From the NCBI RefSeq assembly GCF_002531575.1, contig NZ_NWTI01000037.1, positions 1-34,547 of the forward strand: 34,547 nucleotides of DNA, written 5' to 3'. The position numbers and the translations under genes are program-made. A model generated the notes under the pieces. That model ran no database searches. It was not told the origin of the DNA and saw nothing but the letters and a program-made list of their open reading frames with translations. Below, one piece after another: positions 15,134 through 23,887 of the stretch; position 1 is the stretch's first letter; every line of letters begins with the position of its first letter. The stretch is from Bradyrhizobium sp. Y36 (lineage in GTDB: Bacteria; Pseudomonadota; Alphaproteobacteria; Rhizobiales; Xanthobacteraceae).

Positions 15134-17400
15134 CAGCTCGCCGCCCTCTGTTCGCCGAGTTCCTGGAAGAACTGATGCACGTCGCCGGTTTTCTTGTAAA
15201 TCGGCGACAGCGCCTCCGGCGCAAAATCGTCGACCTCGATCACCTTTGCGACGGCTTCGCGGGCCGCGGCGAGCTGCTCACCCTCGGCCTGCGTGATCAC
15301 GCCCTTGGCGACCGCCTCCTTCCAGTCGCTGATGTGCGCGGCACGCATGCGCTTGGCGATCGCGTCCGTAGCCGTAACCAGCTTGAAGGCGTGCTCCAGC
15401 CGGGCAAAGCCGCCGTCGTCATCGACGTAGGCCAGATCCGGCGTGAGACGCTCGCGCGCCGCCGACGGCTCAAGCACCAGGCTCGCGCATTGGTGCACGA
15501 CCCGGTCGGAGGGGCCGAGCACGCGCGCGCCGAACGGCTGAACCACGAGCTTGAGCAAGCCAGCGACGAAGCGGTTCGGCAGGTTGGCGAGGATTTCGGC
15601 GAACCGGTTCTCGATCGTCCGGAAGCCGGTCGCCATGCACCATTCGAGCGCCGCAAAATCCTCCTTCTGCCGGCCCTCGTCCTGCCAGCGTTTCAGCGCA
15701 GCCGAGAGCAGGTACAGTTCGGAGAGAATGTCGCCGAACCGCGCCGACAGCATTTCCTTGCGCTTGAGCGCGCCGCCGAGCGTGAGCAGCGCCATGTCGG
15801 CGCAGAGCGCAAAGGCCGCCGAGTAGCGCGAGAGTTGGCGGTAGAATGGCGTGGCATCGCCGGCGTCCGGCGCCATTGCAAAGGCGCCAAAGGTCCAGCT
15901 TTGGCCGAAGGCGCGGAACAGGGTGCGGAAGCTGTGGCCGACATGTTTCCAGAACGCCTTGTCGAAGGCGGCGAGCCCGCGCTCGCGATCGGTGTCGGCG
16001 AGCGCGTTCATCTCGTCGAGCAGATAAGGATGCGCACGGATCGCACCCTGCCCGAACACGATGAGATTGCGGGTGAGGATGTTGGCGCCTTCCACCGTGA
16101 TGCCGACGGGAACGGCGCGATGCAGATTGCCGAGATAGTTCTGCGGGCCGTCGATCACCGCCTTGCCGCCATGAATGTCCATGGCGTCGTCGACCGCGGT
16201 GCGCATCCGCTCGGTCGCGTGCAGCTTCATGATACCGGAAATGACGGCGGGGTGAACGCCGGCATTCAGCGCCGCGCAGGTCAGCCGGCGCGCCGCATCG
16301 AGCTGATAGGCGGTCGCAACGATGCGCGCGAGCGGCTCCTCGACGCCTTCGAACTTGGAGATGGAGATGCCGAACTGCTCGCGGATGCGCGCATAGGCGC
16401 CGGTGGTGCGCGCCGCGTAGGCGGCACCCGCCGCCGACAGCGACGGCAGCGAGATGCCGCGGCCGGCGGCGAGCGCGGTCATCAGCATCTTCCAGCCCTG
16501 CCCGAGGCGTTCCTTGCCGCCGATGACGTAGTCGAGCGGAATGAAGACGTCGCGCCCCCAATTGGGGCCGTTCTGGAACACCTGCATCGACGGCAGATGG
16601 CGCTGGCCGATCGCGACGCCGGGCAGATCGGTCGGGATCAGCGCGACGGTGATGCCGAGCTCGTCGTCGGGACCGAGGAGGTGATCGGGATCATAGGCCT
16701 TGAAGGCAAGGCCAAGCAGCGTCGCAACCGGGCCGAGCGTGATGTAGCGCTTGTGCCAGTTGAGGCGGAGGCCGATGACCTCGCGGCCCTCGAAGGTGCC
16801 CTTGCAGATGACGCCGGTGTCGACCATCGAGGCTGCATCGGAGCCGGCCTCTGGGCTGGTGAGACCGAAGCAGGGAATGTCGCGGCCATCGGCGAGGCGG
16901 GGCAGCCAGCGCTCCTGCTGCTCCTTCGTGCCAAAGCGCATCAGGAGCTCGCCGGGCCCGAGCGAATTCGGCACCATCACGGTGACGGCCGCGGCGATCG
17001 AGCGGGTCGAGATCTTGCGCACCACTTCAGAGTGCGCATAGGGCGAGAAGCCGAGGCCGCCGAACTCCTTCGGAATGATCATGCCGAAGAACTTTTCGCG
17101 CTTGACGAAATGCCAGACGTCGTGCGGCAGGTCGCGCCATTCCCAAAAGATCTTCCACTCGTCGAGCATGGCGCAGAGCTGGTCGACGGGGCCGTCGAGG
17201 AAGGCCTGCTCCTCCTCGGTCAATTTGGCCGGCGCGATTTTCAGCAGCTTCGACCAGTCGGGGTTACCGGTGAAGAGGTCGGCGTCCCACCAGACGTCGC
17301 CCGCCTCCAGCGCCTCGCGCTCGGTGTCGGACATCGCCGGCAGCACGCCGCGGGCCCAGGAGAAGATCGGCTTTGTCAGGGTGTCGCGGCGGAAGCTCAT
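15133..17400 (-). CDS. fadE: Acyl-CoA dehydrogenase FadE with DUF1974 C-terminal domain
   Basis: A 755-residue FadE-type dehydrogenase catalysing the first, FAD-dependent step of beta-oxidation. ATG 17400 is chosen since GAGG lies 6 nt before it; ATG 17412 would add four residues. N-terminal helical domain, then Cys-Phe-Gly-Leu-Thr-Ser-Pro-Glu-Ala-Gly-Ser-Asp (flavin-binding loop, about residue 200), the dehydrogenase C-terminal bundle with Asp-Ile-His-Gly-Gly-Lys-Ala-Val near 435, and the long FadE-specific DUF1974 extension (about 480-755). First gene of the fad operon. The 298 bp upstream hold a palindromic repeat and no recognised operator. Confidence 0.95.
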   Translation of the reverse strand: MSFRRDTLTKPIFSWARGVLPAMSDTEREALEAGDVWWDADLFTGNPDWSKLLKIAPAKLTEEEQAFLDGPVDQLCAMLDEWKIFWEWRDLPHDVWHFVKREKFFGMIIPKEFGGLGFSPYAHSEVVRKISTRSIAAAVTVMVPNSLGPGELLMRFGTKEQQERWLPRLADGRDIPCFGLTSPEAGSDAASMVDTGVICKGTFEGREVIGLRLNWHKRYITLGPVATLLGLAFKAYDPDHLLGPDDELGITVALIPTDLPGVAIGQRHLPSMQVFQNGPNWGRDVFIPLDYVIGGKERLGQGWKMLMTALAAGRGISLPSLSAAGAAYAARTTGAYARIREQFGISISKFEGVEEPLARIVATAYQLDAARRLTCAALNAGVHPAVISGIMKLHATERMRTAVDDAMDIHGGKAVIDGPQNYLGNLHRAVPVGITVEGANILTRNLIVFGQGAIRAHPYLLDEMNALADTDRERGLAAFDKAFWKHVGHSFRTLFRAFGQSWTFGAFAMAPDAGDATPFYRQLSRYSAAFALCADMALLTLGGALKRKEMLSARFGDILSELYLLSAALKRWQDEGRQKEDFAALEWCMATGFRTIENRFAEILANLPNRFVAGLLKLVVQPFGARVLGPSDRVVHQCASLVLEPSAARERLTPDLAYVDDDGGFARLEHAFKLVTATDAIAKRMRAAHISDWKEAVAKGVITQAEGEQLAAAREAVAKVIEVDDFAPEALSPIYKKTGDVHQFFQELGEQRAAS

Positions 17401-17573
17401 GGCTGACCTCATGCATCGGCGCGGTTGTCGGGCATTTTAGCGGAAGTGGCCGGGGGTGCGTGAACGTTTCGGCTGCAAAATTGACGCGGCCGGGCGGCCG
17501 CCCCCGAGACCATAACGGCCGGGTCGTGCTGGCAGTTCCGGGAGGGGGAAATTGGTCGCGCCAACCCCTCACT

Positions 17574-17677
17574 GTCATTCCGGGGCATGCGAAGCATGAG
17601 CCCGGAATCCATCGTGCGGCGGCGTTGGTCGATGAATGGATTCCGGGCTCGCGCCTGACGGCGCGCCCCGGAATGAC
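17574..17677. repeat. Palindromic repeat, CCGGAATCC family, copy 2
   Basis: Begins GTCATTCCGGGGC and ends GCCCCGGAATGAC, with inner arms GAGCCCGGAATCCATC and GGATTCCGGGCTC. It is the longest copy of the family here and lies in the 298-bp gap between fadE and the flavin reductase gene, the remainder of which (17401-17573) shows nothing recognisable. Confidence 0.85.
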
Positions 17678-17698
17678 AGCGGAGAGATCGGAGGCGGC

Positions 17699-18322
17699 CT
17701 AATCCGGCCGGACCATCTCGAACATGTTTTCCGGCTTGATCTCGAAATAGTCGCCGCGGCGGCCGGCGCGGACGATCGGGCGGGCGGCGGCGGTCTGGTA
17801 GACGCCATCCTTGATCATGGCCTTGTCGATGTGCACGGCGACGACCTCCCCGAGTGTGAGCCAGGCATCGGCCTCCTTGCCGTCGGCGCCCTTGAGACGG
17901 ACGATGTCGGACACCTTGCACTCGAAGGCGACCGGGCTTTCGCCGACGCGCGGCACGTTGACGAGCTTGCCGGGCACGGCCGTCAGGCCCGCAAGCTTGA
18001 ATTCGTCGACCTCGGGCGCGACGTGCGCGGCGGTCGCGTTCATGTGCTTTGCGAGGTCCATCGTGGCGAGATTCCAGACGAACTCGCCGGTCTGCTGGAT
18101 GTTCGCGACCGTGTCCTTCCAGTTGGTGGAGGAAAAGCCGATGATCGGCGGCACGTAGCAGAACGCATTGAAGAAGCTGTAGGGCGCCAGATTGACGTGG
18201 CCCTTGGTGTCGCGGGAGGAGATCCAGCCGATCGGGCGCGGCGCGATGATGGCGTTGAAGGGATCGTGCTTGAGGCCATGGCCCTTGGAGGGCTCGTAGA
18301 AGTACAGGTCTTTGTCGGTCAC
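17699..18322 (-). CDS. Flavin reductase-like, FMN-binding split-barrel protein
   Basis: A 207-residue protein of the flavin reductase domain family. Characteristic are Ile-Ile-Ala-Pro-Arg-Pro-Ile-Gly-Trp-Ile-Ser-Ser-Arg-Asp and Asn-Leu-Ala-Pro-Tyr-Ser-Phe-Phe-Asn, which line the FMN site, and a later Phe-Glu-Cys-Lys-Val strand. It probably reduces FMN with NAD(P)H or uses bound FMN on an unknown substrate. GTG 18322 has GAGGAAAG 8 nt upstream; ATG 18340 is an alternative start. Immediately upstream is a palindromic repeat (18345-18430), so the promoter must lie in or beyond it. No partner monooxygenase is adjacent. Confidence 0.87.
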   Translation of the reverse strand: MTDKDLYFYEPSKGHGLKHDPFNAIIAPRPIGWISSRDTKGHVNLAPYSFFNAFCYVPPIIGFSSTNWKDTVANIQQTGEFVWNLATMDLAKHMNATAAHVAPEVDEFKLAGLTAVPGKLVNVPRVGESPVAFECKVSDIVRLKGADGKEADAWLTLGEVVAVHIDKAMIKDGVYQTAAARPIVRAGRRGDYFEIKPENMFEMVRPD

Positions 18323-18344
18323 GCGGGGGTCTTTCCTCATCCTG

Positions 18345-18430
18345 GTAGCCCGGATGGAGCGAAGCGTGATCCGGGGCCGCGGGCACAACGCTGATCCATC
18401 CCGGATTGCGCTACGCTCCATCCGGGCTAC
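18345..18430. repeat. Palindromic repeat, GTAGCCCGGATGGAGC family
   Basis: A long inverted repeat: 22-bp arms at 18345-18366 and 18409-18430 with a single mismatch, around a 42-bp core. It lies between the flavin reductase gene and the TetR gene, both read leftward. Such elements are common between genes in Bradyrhizobium; this identity is from general knowledge, the arms are seen. Confidence 0.85.
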
Positions 18431-18463
18431 GTCGGCCTGCTTATAGGAGAAATTCCCCGCCCG

Positions 18464-19063
18464 TCAGTGGCGCGGCGACAGACCGGCGATGACGAAATCG
18501 ATCATCTGGTCGATGGTCGGGCCCGGCTTGGTGGCGCACTGGGCGATCATCTGGGGGTGGAAGAAGCGCATCATCGCGGTGCAGGCGCACAGCGAGGCCA
18601 ACTGGAGGTCCCTCGCCTCGAACTCGCCGGAGGCCACGCCCTGGGCGATCATCTGGCCGACAACGCCGGCGATGCACTCCATATGGTTGACGCAGACCTG
18701 CCAATCCTCCTGCATCGCGATCTCGACCATCTCGTGCAACTTGTTGTCGCCGACATAGCGCTCGGTGTTCATGCGGTGGATGGTGGTGAGCAGCTCGCGG
18801 AAGCGCTCCGGCACCGGACCGGGCCGCGCCACGATCCGCTGCGCCTCGAGCTCGACCTCGCCCATCAAGCCCCGCGCCACCGCCTGGTGGATCGCCTTCT
18901 TCGATTCGAAGAAGCGATACACGTTGGCGGGGCTCATCCTGAGCTCCTTGGCGATGTCGCCGACCGTCGTCTTCTGGTAGCCGATCTGGCGGAACAACCG
19001 CTCGGCCACCTCGAGGATCCGATCCCGGGTGTCGACTTCGATATGTTCCGAAATAAGGGCCAT
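18464..19063 (-). CDS. TetR-family transcriptional regulator
   Basis: A 199-residue TetR/AcrR regulator. The N-terminal helix-turn-helix (residues 11-57) has the family pattern Thr-Thr-Val-Gly-Asp-Ile-Ala-Lys-Glu-Leu and Ser-Pro-Ala-Asn-Val-Tyr-Arg-Phe-Phe. The C-terminal ligand domain is typical in length. It starts 33 bp after the RND pump stop on the same strand, so it is likely cotranscribed with the pump and represses it, as AcrR-like proteins do; the inducer is unknown. Confidence 0.92.
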   Translation of the reverse strand: MALISEHIEVDTRDRILEVAERLFRQIGYQKTTVGDIAKELRMSPANVYRFFESKKAIHQAVARGLMGEVELEAQRIVARPGPVPERFRELLTTIHRMNTERYVGDNKLHEMVEIAMQEDWQVCVNHMECIAGVVGQMIAQGVASGEFEARDLQLASLCACTAMMRFFHPQMIAQCATKPGPTIDQMIDFVIAGLSPRH

Positions 19064-19096
19064 CAGTCAGGACTCGCTGGTCAGCAGTCTTCTCAT

Positions 19097-22000
19097 CTAT
19101 TCAGCCGCTTCGGCAAGCGGAATTGCGCGCTGGTCATCGCTCCCATGCTGCGGCGCGGCAGGCTGCTCGGGGGTACCGGCCTCGTCCAGGCTCTTCCTGA
19201 ACCACAGGGCATAGAGACCCGGCAGGTACAGCAGCGTCAGGAAGGTCGCGACGAACAGGCCTCCCATGATCGTGATCGCCATCGGGCCCCAGAAGGCCGA
19301 GCGCGACAGCGGAATCATGGCGAGGATGGCTGCGAGCGCCGTCAGCACGACGGGGCGGGCGCGGCGGACGGTGGCCTCCACGATCGCCTCGCGCCGGGTC
19401 AGGCCGTGGGAGACGTCGGTCTCGATCTGGTCGACCAGGATGACGGTGTTGCGCATGATCATGCCGGCAAGCGCGATCAGGCCGAGCAGCGCCACGAAGC
19501 CGAACGGGGCATTGGCGACGTTGAGCCCCAGCGAGGCGCCGACGATGCCGAGCGGCGCGGTCAGGAACACCAGGATCAGGCGCGAGAAGCTCTGCAGCTG
19601 GATCATCAGCAGCGTCAGCATCACCATGACCATCACCGGGAAGAGGATGAAGATGGAGGCATTGCCCTTGGCCGATTCCTCGAAGGCGCCGCCCGCCTCG
19701 ATCCGGTAGGCCGGCTCGAGGTGATCCTTGATCGCCTTCAGCTTCGGCGTGATCTGATTGGTCACGTCAGGCGCCTGCACGCCGTCGACGACGTCGGAGC
19801 GCACGGTGATGGCCATGTCGCGGTTACGCCGCCACATGATCGGCTCCTCATGCGCATACTCGATCTTGGCGATCTGCTGCAGCGGCACGGCAACGCCGTT
19901 GCGCGTGGTGATGGTGAGGTCGCCGACGCCGCCGAGATCGAGACGCTCGGACGGGATCGCGCGGGCGACCACACTGACCTTCTCGATGCCGTCGCGCACG
20001 GTCGTGACCTGCGAGCCCGAGATCAGCATCGCGAGCGCCTGTGAGACGTCCTGCGGGGTCAGGCCCATGGCACGGGCGCGGTCCTGATCGACGACGAGCT
20101 TGAGGTAAGGCGACTGCTCGTTCCAGTCGAGCTGGACGTCCTTGACGCTCTTGTTCTGCCGCATCACGTCGCGGACCTGGTAGGCGATCTCGCGCACCGT
20201 GTTGGCATCGGGGCCGATCACGCGGAACTGGACGGGGAAGCCGACCGGCGGACCGAAGTTGAAGCGGTCGACGCGAACGCGCGCCTCGGACAGCATGCCT
20301 TGGGCCACCGCGTTCTCGATCTTGGCCTTGACCCGTTCGCGCCCCTCGACGCCCTTGGCGACGATGACGATCTCGGCAAAAGCCTCGTTCGGCAGTTGCG
20401 GATTGAGGCCGAGCCAGAAGCGCGGCGAGCCCTGGCCGACATAGGACGTGTAGGTCTCGATGTCCTTGTCGTCCTTGAGCAGCGTCTCGGCCTGCTTCAC
20501 CGCCTTTTCGGTGACGTTGAAGGCGGTGCCCTCCGGCAGGCGCAGCTGGAAGAACAGCTCGGGCCGCTCCGAGAGCGGGAAGAACTGCTGCTGGACATGG
20601 CCGAACCCGACGATCGAGGCGACGAAGACGCCGACGGTCGCGGCCACCACGGTGATGCGGTGGTTGACGCACCATTGCACGATGGCGCGCAGGCCCCGGT
20701 ACATGCGGGTCTCGTAGACTGCATGCGGATCGTGATTGTGATGCGCCTTCATCTCCGGCAGCAGCTTGACGCCGATATAGGGCGTGAAGATCACCGCCAC
20801 GAACCAGGAGGCGACCAGCGCGATCGCCACGATCCAGAAGATGCTGCCGGCATATTCGCCGACCGCGGAATTGGCAAAGCCGATGGGGAGGAAGCCAGCG
20901 GCCGTGACCAGCGTTCCCGTGAGCATCGGAAACGCAGTCGATTCCCAGGCAAAGGACGCCGCCCGCATGCGGTCCCAGCCCTGCTCCATCTTCACCACCA
21001 TCATCTCGACCGCGATGATGGCGTCGTCGACGAGCAGGCCGAGCGCGATGATCAGCGCGCCGAGCGTGATGCGGTGCAGGTCGAGCGACATCGTGTTCAT
21101 GACGATGAAGACGATGCCCAGCACCAGCGGCACCGACAGCGCGACCACGATGCCGGTGCGCCAGCCCAGCGCCAGGAACGAGACGAACAGCACGATGACG
21201 AGCGCTTCCATGAAGGAGTGCACGAACTCGCCGACGGCGTGCTCGACCACCTTGGGCTGGTCGGCGATCAGCCTGACGTCGATGCCCTGCGGCACGGCCT
21301 TCATGAACTCGGCCGTGGCCTTCTCGACCTCCTTGCCGAGCTCGAGGATGTTGGCGCCCTTGGCGGTGACGACGCCGATGCCGATGGCGGCCTTGCCTTC
21401 CTGGCGAACGACGAAGCTCGGCGGATCGACATAGCCGTGGGTAACCGTGGCGATGTCCCCCAAGCGGAAGACGCGACCGTTGCTCTCGACCGGCGTTTCG
21501 GCGACCGCCTTGGCGCCGTCGAGCGCGCCGGTGACGCGCAGCGGCACGCGCTGCGAGGAGGTCTCGACCGTGCCGGCCGGCGTCACGTTGTTCTGCTTGG
21601 CCAGCGAATCGAACAGCGCCTGCGGCGTAATGCCGAGGGTGGCGAGCTTGGCGTGACTGAACTCGACGAAGATGCGCTCGTCCTGGTTGCCGTAGACGTC
21701 GACCTTGGTCACGCCCGGCACCTTCAACAGGCGCTGGCGGAAGCCTTCGGAGACCTTCTTGAGCTGGGCATAATCGGCGCCGTCGCCGGTCATCATGTAG
21801 AGGATGGAATCGACGTCGGAGAACTCGTCGTTGACGACGGGCCCGAGAATGCCCGACGGCAACTGGCCCTGCACGTCGACCAGCTTCTTGCGCAGGAGAT
21901 AGAAGAGATAGGGCACGTCCTTCGGCGGGGTGTTGTCGCGGAAGGTGACCTGGAGCGCGGTGAAGGCGGGCTTGGAGTAGGTCTGCACTTTCTCGAAATA

Positions 22001-22234
22001 GGGCAGCTCCTGGATCTTCTTCTCGATGGGGTCGGCGACCTGGGTCTGCATCTCCTGCGCGGTCGCGCCGGGCCAAATCACGGAGACGTTCACCACCTTC
22101 ACGGTGAAGAAAGGGTCCTCGGCGCGGCCGAGCTTCTCGTAAGAGAAGAAGCCGGCGACGCCGAGGATGAGCATCAGGAAGAGAACCAGCGTCGGATGGC
22201 TGACGGCCCAGGCCGAAAGGTTGAAGCGCTTCAT
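19097..22234 (-). CDS. RND efflux pump, inner-membrane transporter (AcrB/HAE1-like)
   Basis: A 1045-residue HAE1-type resistance-nodulation-division transporter. ATG 22234 is preceded by GGAGAG, better than the longer reading from 22264. Twelve predicted spans, two large periplasmic loops, and the proton-relay aspartate pair in span 4 (Leu-Leu-Val-Asp-Asp-Ala-Ile-Ile). Span-6-like and C-terminal Gly-Leu-Phe-Val-Ala-Thr-Phe-Leu-Thr-Leu regions are intact. It exports unknown amphiphiles by proton antiport with the membrane-fusion lipoprotein encoded upstream; no outer-membrane channel gene is in the window. A 263-bp gap with two repeats separates it from the fusion-protein gene. Confidence 0.94.
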   Translation of the reverse strand: MKRFNLSAWAVSHPTLVLFLMLILGVAGFFSYEKLGRAEDPFFTVKVVNVSVIWPGATAQEMQTQVADPIEKKIQELPYFEKVQTYSKPAFTALQVTFRDNTPPKDVPYLFYLLRKKLVDVQGQLPSGILGPVVNDEFSDVDSILYMMTGDGADYAQLKKVSEGFRQRLLKVPGVTKVDVYGNQDERIFVEFSHAKLATLGITPQALFDSLAKQNNVTPAGTVETSSQRVPLRVTGALDGAKAVAETPVESNGRVFRLGDIATVTHGYVDPPSFVVRQEGKAAIGIGVVTAKGANILELGKEVEKATAEFMKAVPQGIDVRLIADQPKVVEHAVGEFVHSFMEALVIVLFVSFLALGWRTGIVVALSVPLVLGIVFIVMNTMSLDLHRITLGALIIALGLLVDDAIIAVEMMVVKMEQGWDRMRAASFAWESTAFPMLTGTLVTAAGFLPIGFANSAVGEYAGSIFWIVAIALVASWFVAVIFTPYIGVKLLPEMKAHHNHDPHAVYETRMYRGLRAIVQWCVNHRITVVAATVGVFVASIVGFGHVQQQFFPLSERPELFFQLRLPEGTAFNVTEKAVKQAETLLKDDKDIETYTSYVGQGSPRFWLGLNPQLPNEAFAEIVIVAKGVEGRERVKAKIENAVAQGMLSEARVRVDRFNFGPPVGFPVQFRVIGPDANTVREIAYQVRDVMRQNKSVKDVQLDWNEQSPYLKLVVDQDRARAMGLTPQDVSQALAMLISGSQVTTVRDGIEKVSVVARAIPSERLDLGGVGDLTITTRNGVAVPLQQIAKIEYAHEEPIMWRRNRDMAITVRSDVVDGVQAPDVTNQITPKLKAIKDHLEPAYRIEAGGAFEESAKGNASIFILFPVMVMVMLTLLMIQLQSFSRLILVFLTAPLGIVGASLGLNVANAPFGFVALLGLIALAGMIMRNTVILVDQIETDVSHGLTRREAIVEATVRRARPVVLTALAAILAMIPLSRSAFWGPMAITIMGGLFVATFLTLLYLPGLYALWFRKSLDEAGTPEQPAAPQHGSDDQRAIPLAEAAE

Positions 22235-22289
22235 CGCTCTCTCCGAAAGACGATCCAGTTGCAATAACGTCAGCCGCTCAATTCAAACC

Positions 22290-22355
22290 GTCGTCGCGAG
22301 GCAGCGAAGCAATCCAGGGGGCTGGGCAGGTTCTGGATCGCTTCGCCGCTTCAGC
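22290..22355. repeat. Palindromic repeat, GCGAAGCAATCCAG family
   Basis: Arms GCGAAGCAATCCAG (22304-22317) and CTGGATCGCTTCGC (22333-22346) pair with one mismatch. It lies in the gap between the membrane-fusion protein gene and the pump gene, close to a second repeat of a different family. Confidence 0.7.
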
Positions 22356-22411
22356 CTTTGCTTAGGGACAAAGGCCGAAACTCACCTCACACGACGTAAC
22401 TTACTTCTCTC

Positions 22412-22491
22412 GTCATTCCGGGGTGGTCCGAAGGACCAGACCCGGAATCTCGAGATTCCGGGTTCGGTGCTGCGCACCGCCCCAGAATGAC
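22412..22491. repeat. Palindromic repeat, CCGGAATCC family, copy 3
   Basis: Begins GTCATTCCGGGGTGG and ends GCCCCAGAATGAC with the inner palindrome CCCGGAATCTCGAGATTCCGGG. It ends 6 bp from the stop of the membrane-fusion protein gene and could form a strong hairpin that ends or attenuates its transcript before the pump gene. Confidence 0.85.
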
Positions 22492-22497
22492 AAGGAA

Positions 22498-23604
22498 CTA
22501 AAACGACAGTGACGACACGATCCGCACCCGCTGGCCCGGATCGAGCTTCTGCACGCCGAGGGCGACGATCTTGGCGCCCTCCTCCACGCCGCCGGTGATG
22601 ACGACGTCGTTGCTCTCGTAGGATTTCACCGCCACCGGCCTCAAAGTGAGCGCGCCGTTGTCGTCGACGACGTAGAAGGACGGCTTGCCGCCTTCGTTGA
22701 ACAGCGCCGACAGCGGCAGTCGCGCGACACGCTCGGTCGCGGCATCCGACAGCGTCAGCGTCGCGGTCATGCCGAGCGCGACCTTGTCGTCGGCTTCAGG
22801 CAGCGAGAACTTTGCGAGATAGGTGCGCGTGGCGGAATCCGCGGTGGGCGCGATCTCGCGGAGCCTGGCCGCATATTTCTTGCCCGGCTCGGACCAAAGA
22901 GTGACGCTGGCGACGCCCGACTTGGCGCGTCCGACCAGCGTCTCAGGGATCGCGACGACCGCTTCCTTTTCGGCAAAGCGGGCGACGCGGATCGAGGCCT
23001 GGCCCGCGGCGACCACCTGGCCGGGCTCGATCAGCGTTGCGGTGACGACGCCACGGGCGTCGGCGTTGAGCGTCGCGTAGGAAAGGGAATTCTTGCTGAG
23101 CTCGAGCGCGCGCTCGGCGCGGTTCAGGCGCGCGCGAGCCTCGTCGGCGGAGGCGCGGCTCGAATCCATCTGGGCGTCCGTGGTCCAGCCCTTGGCCTTG
23201 AGATCCTTGGCGCGCTGCTCGGCGGCGGCAGCCTGCGCCAGCACGCCGGTCGCGGCGGTCTGCTCGGCAGCGGCCTGCTCGGCCTGCAGCTTCAAATCGA
23301 CCTCGTCGAGGGTCGCGAGCGGCTGGCCGATCTCGACGGTCTGACCAACCTCGACCAGGCGCTTTGCGACCTTGCCGGCGACACGGAAGCCGAGGTCACT
23401 TTCGATCCGGGGCCGGATGGTGCCGACGAAGCTGCGCTCGGGCGTCTCGGCATCATAATGCGCGGTCGCGACCAGAACCGGCCGCGGCGGCTCGGCCTTT
23501 TCAGCGACGGTGTCATTGCATCCAGCCAGGCTGGCGGCCATCAGGGCCAGCGACACGCCTGCCAACAGCCTGGAATAGCTCGACAAAACGGACCGGACGA
23601 ACAT
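22498..23604 (-). CDS. RND efflux membrane-fusion (periplasmic adaptor) lipoprotein
   Basis: A 368-residue HlyD/AcrA-type adaptor. ATG 23604 follows AGGAG. The signal peptide ends in a lipobox Leu-Ala-Gly-Cys (Cys29), so it is a lipoprotein anchored to a membrane. Family order: beta-barrel/lipoyl half (Gly-Thr-Ile-Arg-Pro-Arg-Ile), alanine/glutamine-rich coiled coil (about residues 105-170), second lipoyl half (Gly-Val-Val-Thr-Ala-Thr-Leu-Ile-Glu-Pro-Gly-Gln-Val-Val), then barrel and membrane-proximal domains. It couples the RND pump to an outer-membrane channel. First gene of the efflux unit. Confidence 0.92.
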   Translation of the reverse strand: MFVRSVLSSYSRLLAGVSLALMAASLAGCNDTVAEKAEPPRPVLVATAHYDAETPERSFVGTIRPRIESDLGFRVAGKVAKRLVEVGQTVEIGQPLATLDEVDLKLQAEQAAAEQTAATGVLAQAAAAEQRAKDLKAKGWTTDAQMDSSRASADEARARLNRAERALELSKNSLSYATLNADARGVVTATLIEPGQVVAAGQASIRVARFAEKEAVVAIPETLVGRAKSGVASVTLWSEPGKKYAARLREIAPTADSATRTYLAKFSLPEADDKVALGMTATLTLSDAATERVARLPLSALFNEGGKPSFYVVDDNGALTLRPVAVKSYESNDVVITGGVEEGAKIVALGVQKLDPGQRVRIVSSLSF

Positions 23605-23635
23605 CGAAGGACACTCCTGGATCTCCAATGAGAGG

Positions 23636-23675
23636 AATGTCGACTAATCACTGATAAAAGTCAATAATCGTCAGT
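23636..23675 (-). promoter_or_regulatory. Possible promoter and operator of the efflux genes
   Basis: In an AT-rich patch before the adaptor gene, TTGACT (23664-23659) and a weak GACATT (23641-23636) are 17 bp apart. The -35 lies inside an interrupted palindrome with arms ACTGA (23650-23654) and TCAGT (23671-23675) and further TGAC repeats. That is a plausible place for the TetR protein to bind. The rest of 23605-23887 holds a degenerate palindromic repeat and nothing else I can name. Confidence 0.4.
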
Positions 23676-23789
23676 CATCAGGAAAGCGTGATCGTTAAGG
23701 GGTGGTGAGGATCGGGAGGATGATTGCGAGCAAGGTGCGATCGTAGGGGCGGAGGCTGCGGCCCCGGGTCCGGCGGCTTGGCGAGATCC

Positions 23790-23866
23790 CCTAGGCGGGC
23801 AAGGGCGCGCTACCGCCGTGCCCGCGATCTATTGGTGGGCATGCTGCGCTTTTGCCCCACCCTCGG
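23790..23866. repeat. Palindromic repeat, GGGTGGGCAAA family, degenerate copy
   Basis: Reads CTAGGCGGGCAAGGGCGCGC at the left and ends in TTTTGCCCCACCCTCGG, with GCCGTGCCCGCG and GGTGGGCATGC between. It is a diverged form of the elements at 25721-25807 and 34297-34386. It lies just past the MFS transporter stop. Confidence 0.6.
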
Positions 23867-23887
23867 GGACCGTTCGCCTCCTCGGTT

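Noticed and set aside
15127..17406. A 759-codon plus-strand frame matching the whole of fadE
   Set aside because: It is the exact mirror of fadE, with low-complexity composition and no domain; a shadow of a high-GC gene.
20300..22267. A 655-codon plus-strand frame inside the RND pump
   Set aside because: Antisense shadow with Arg/His/Asp-rich translation and no ribosome-binding site.
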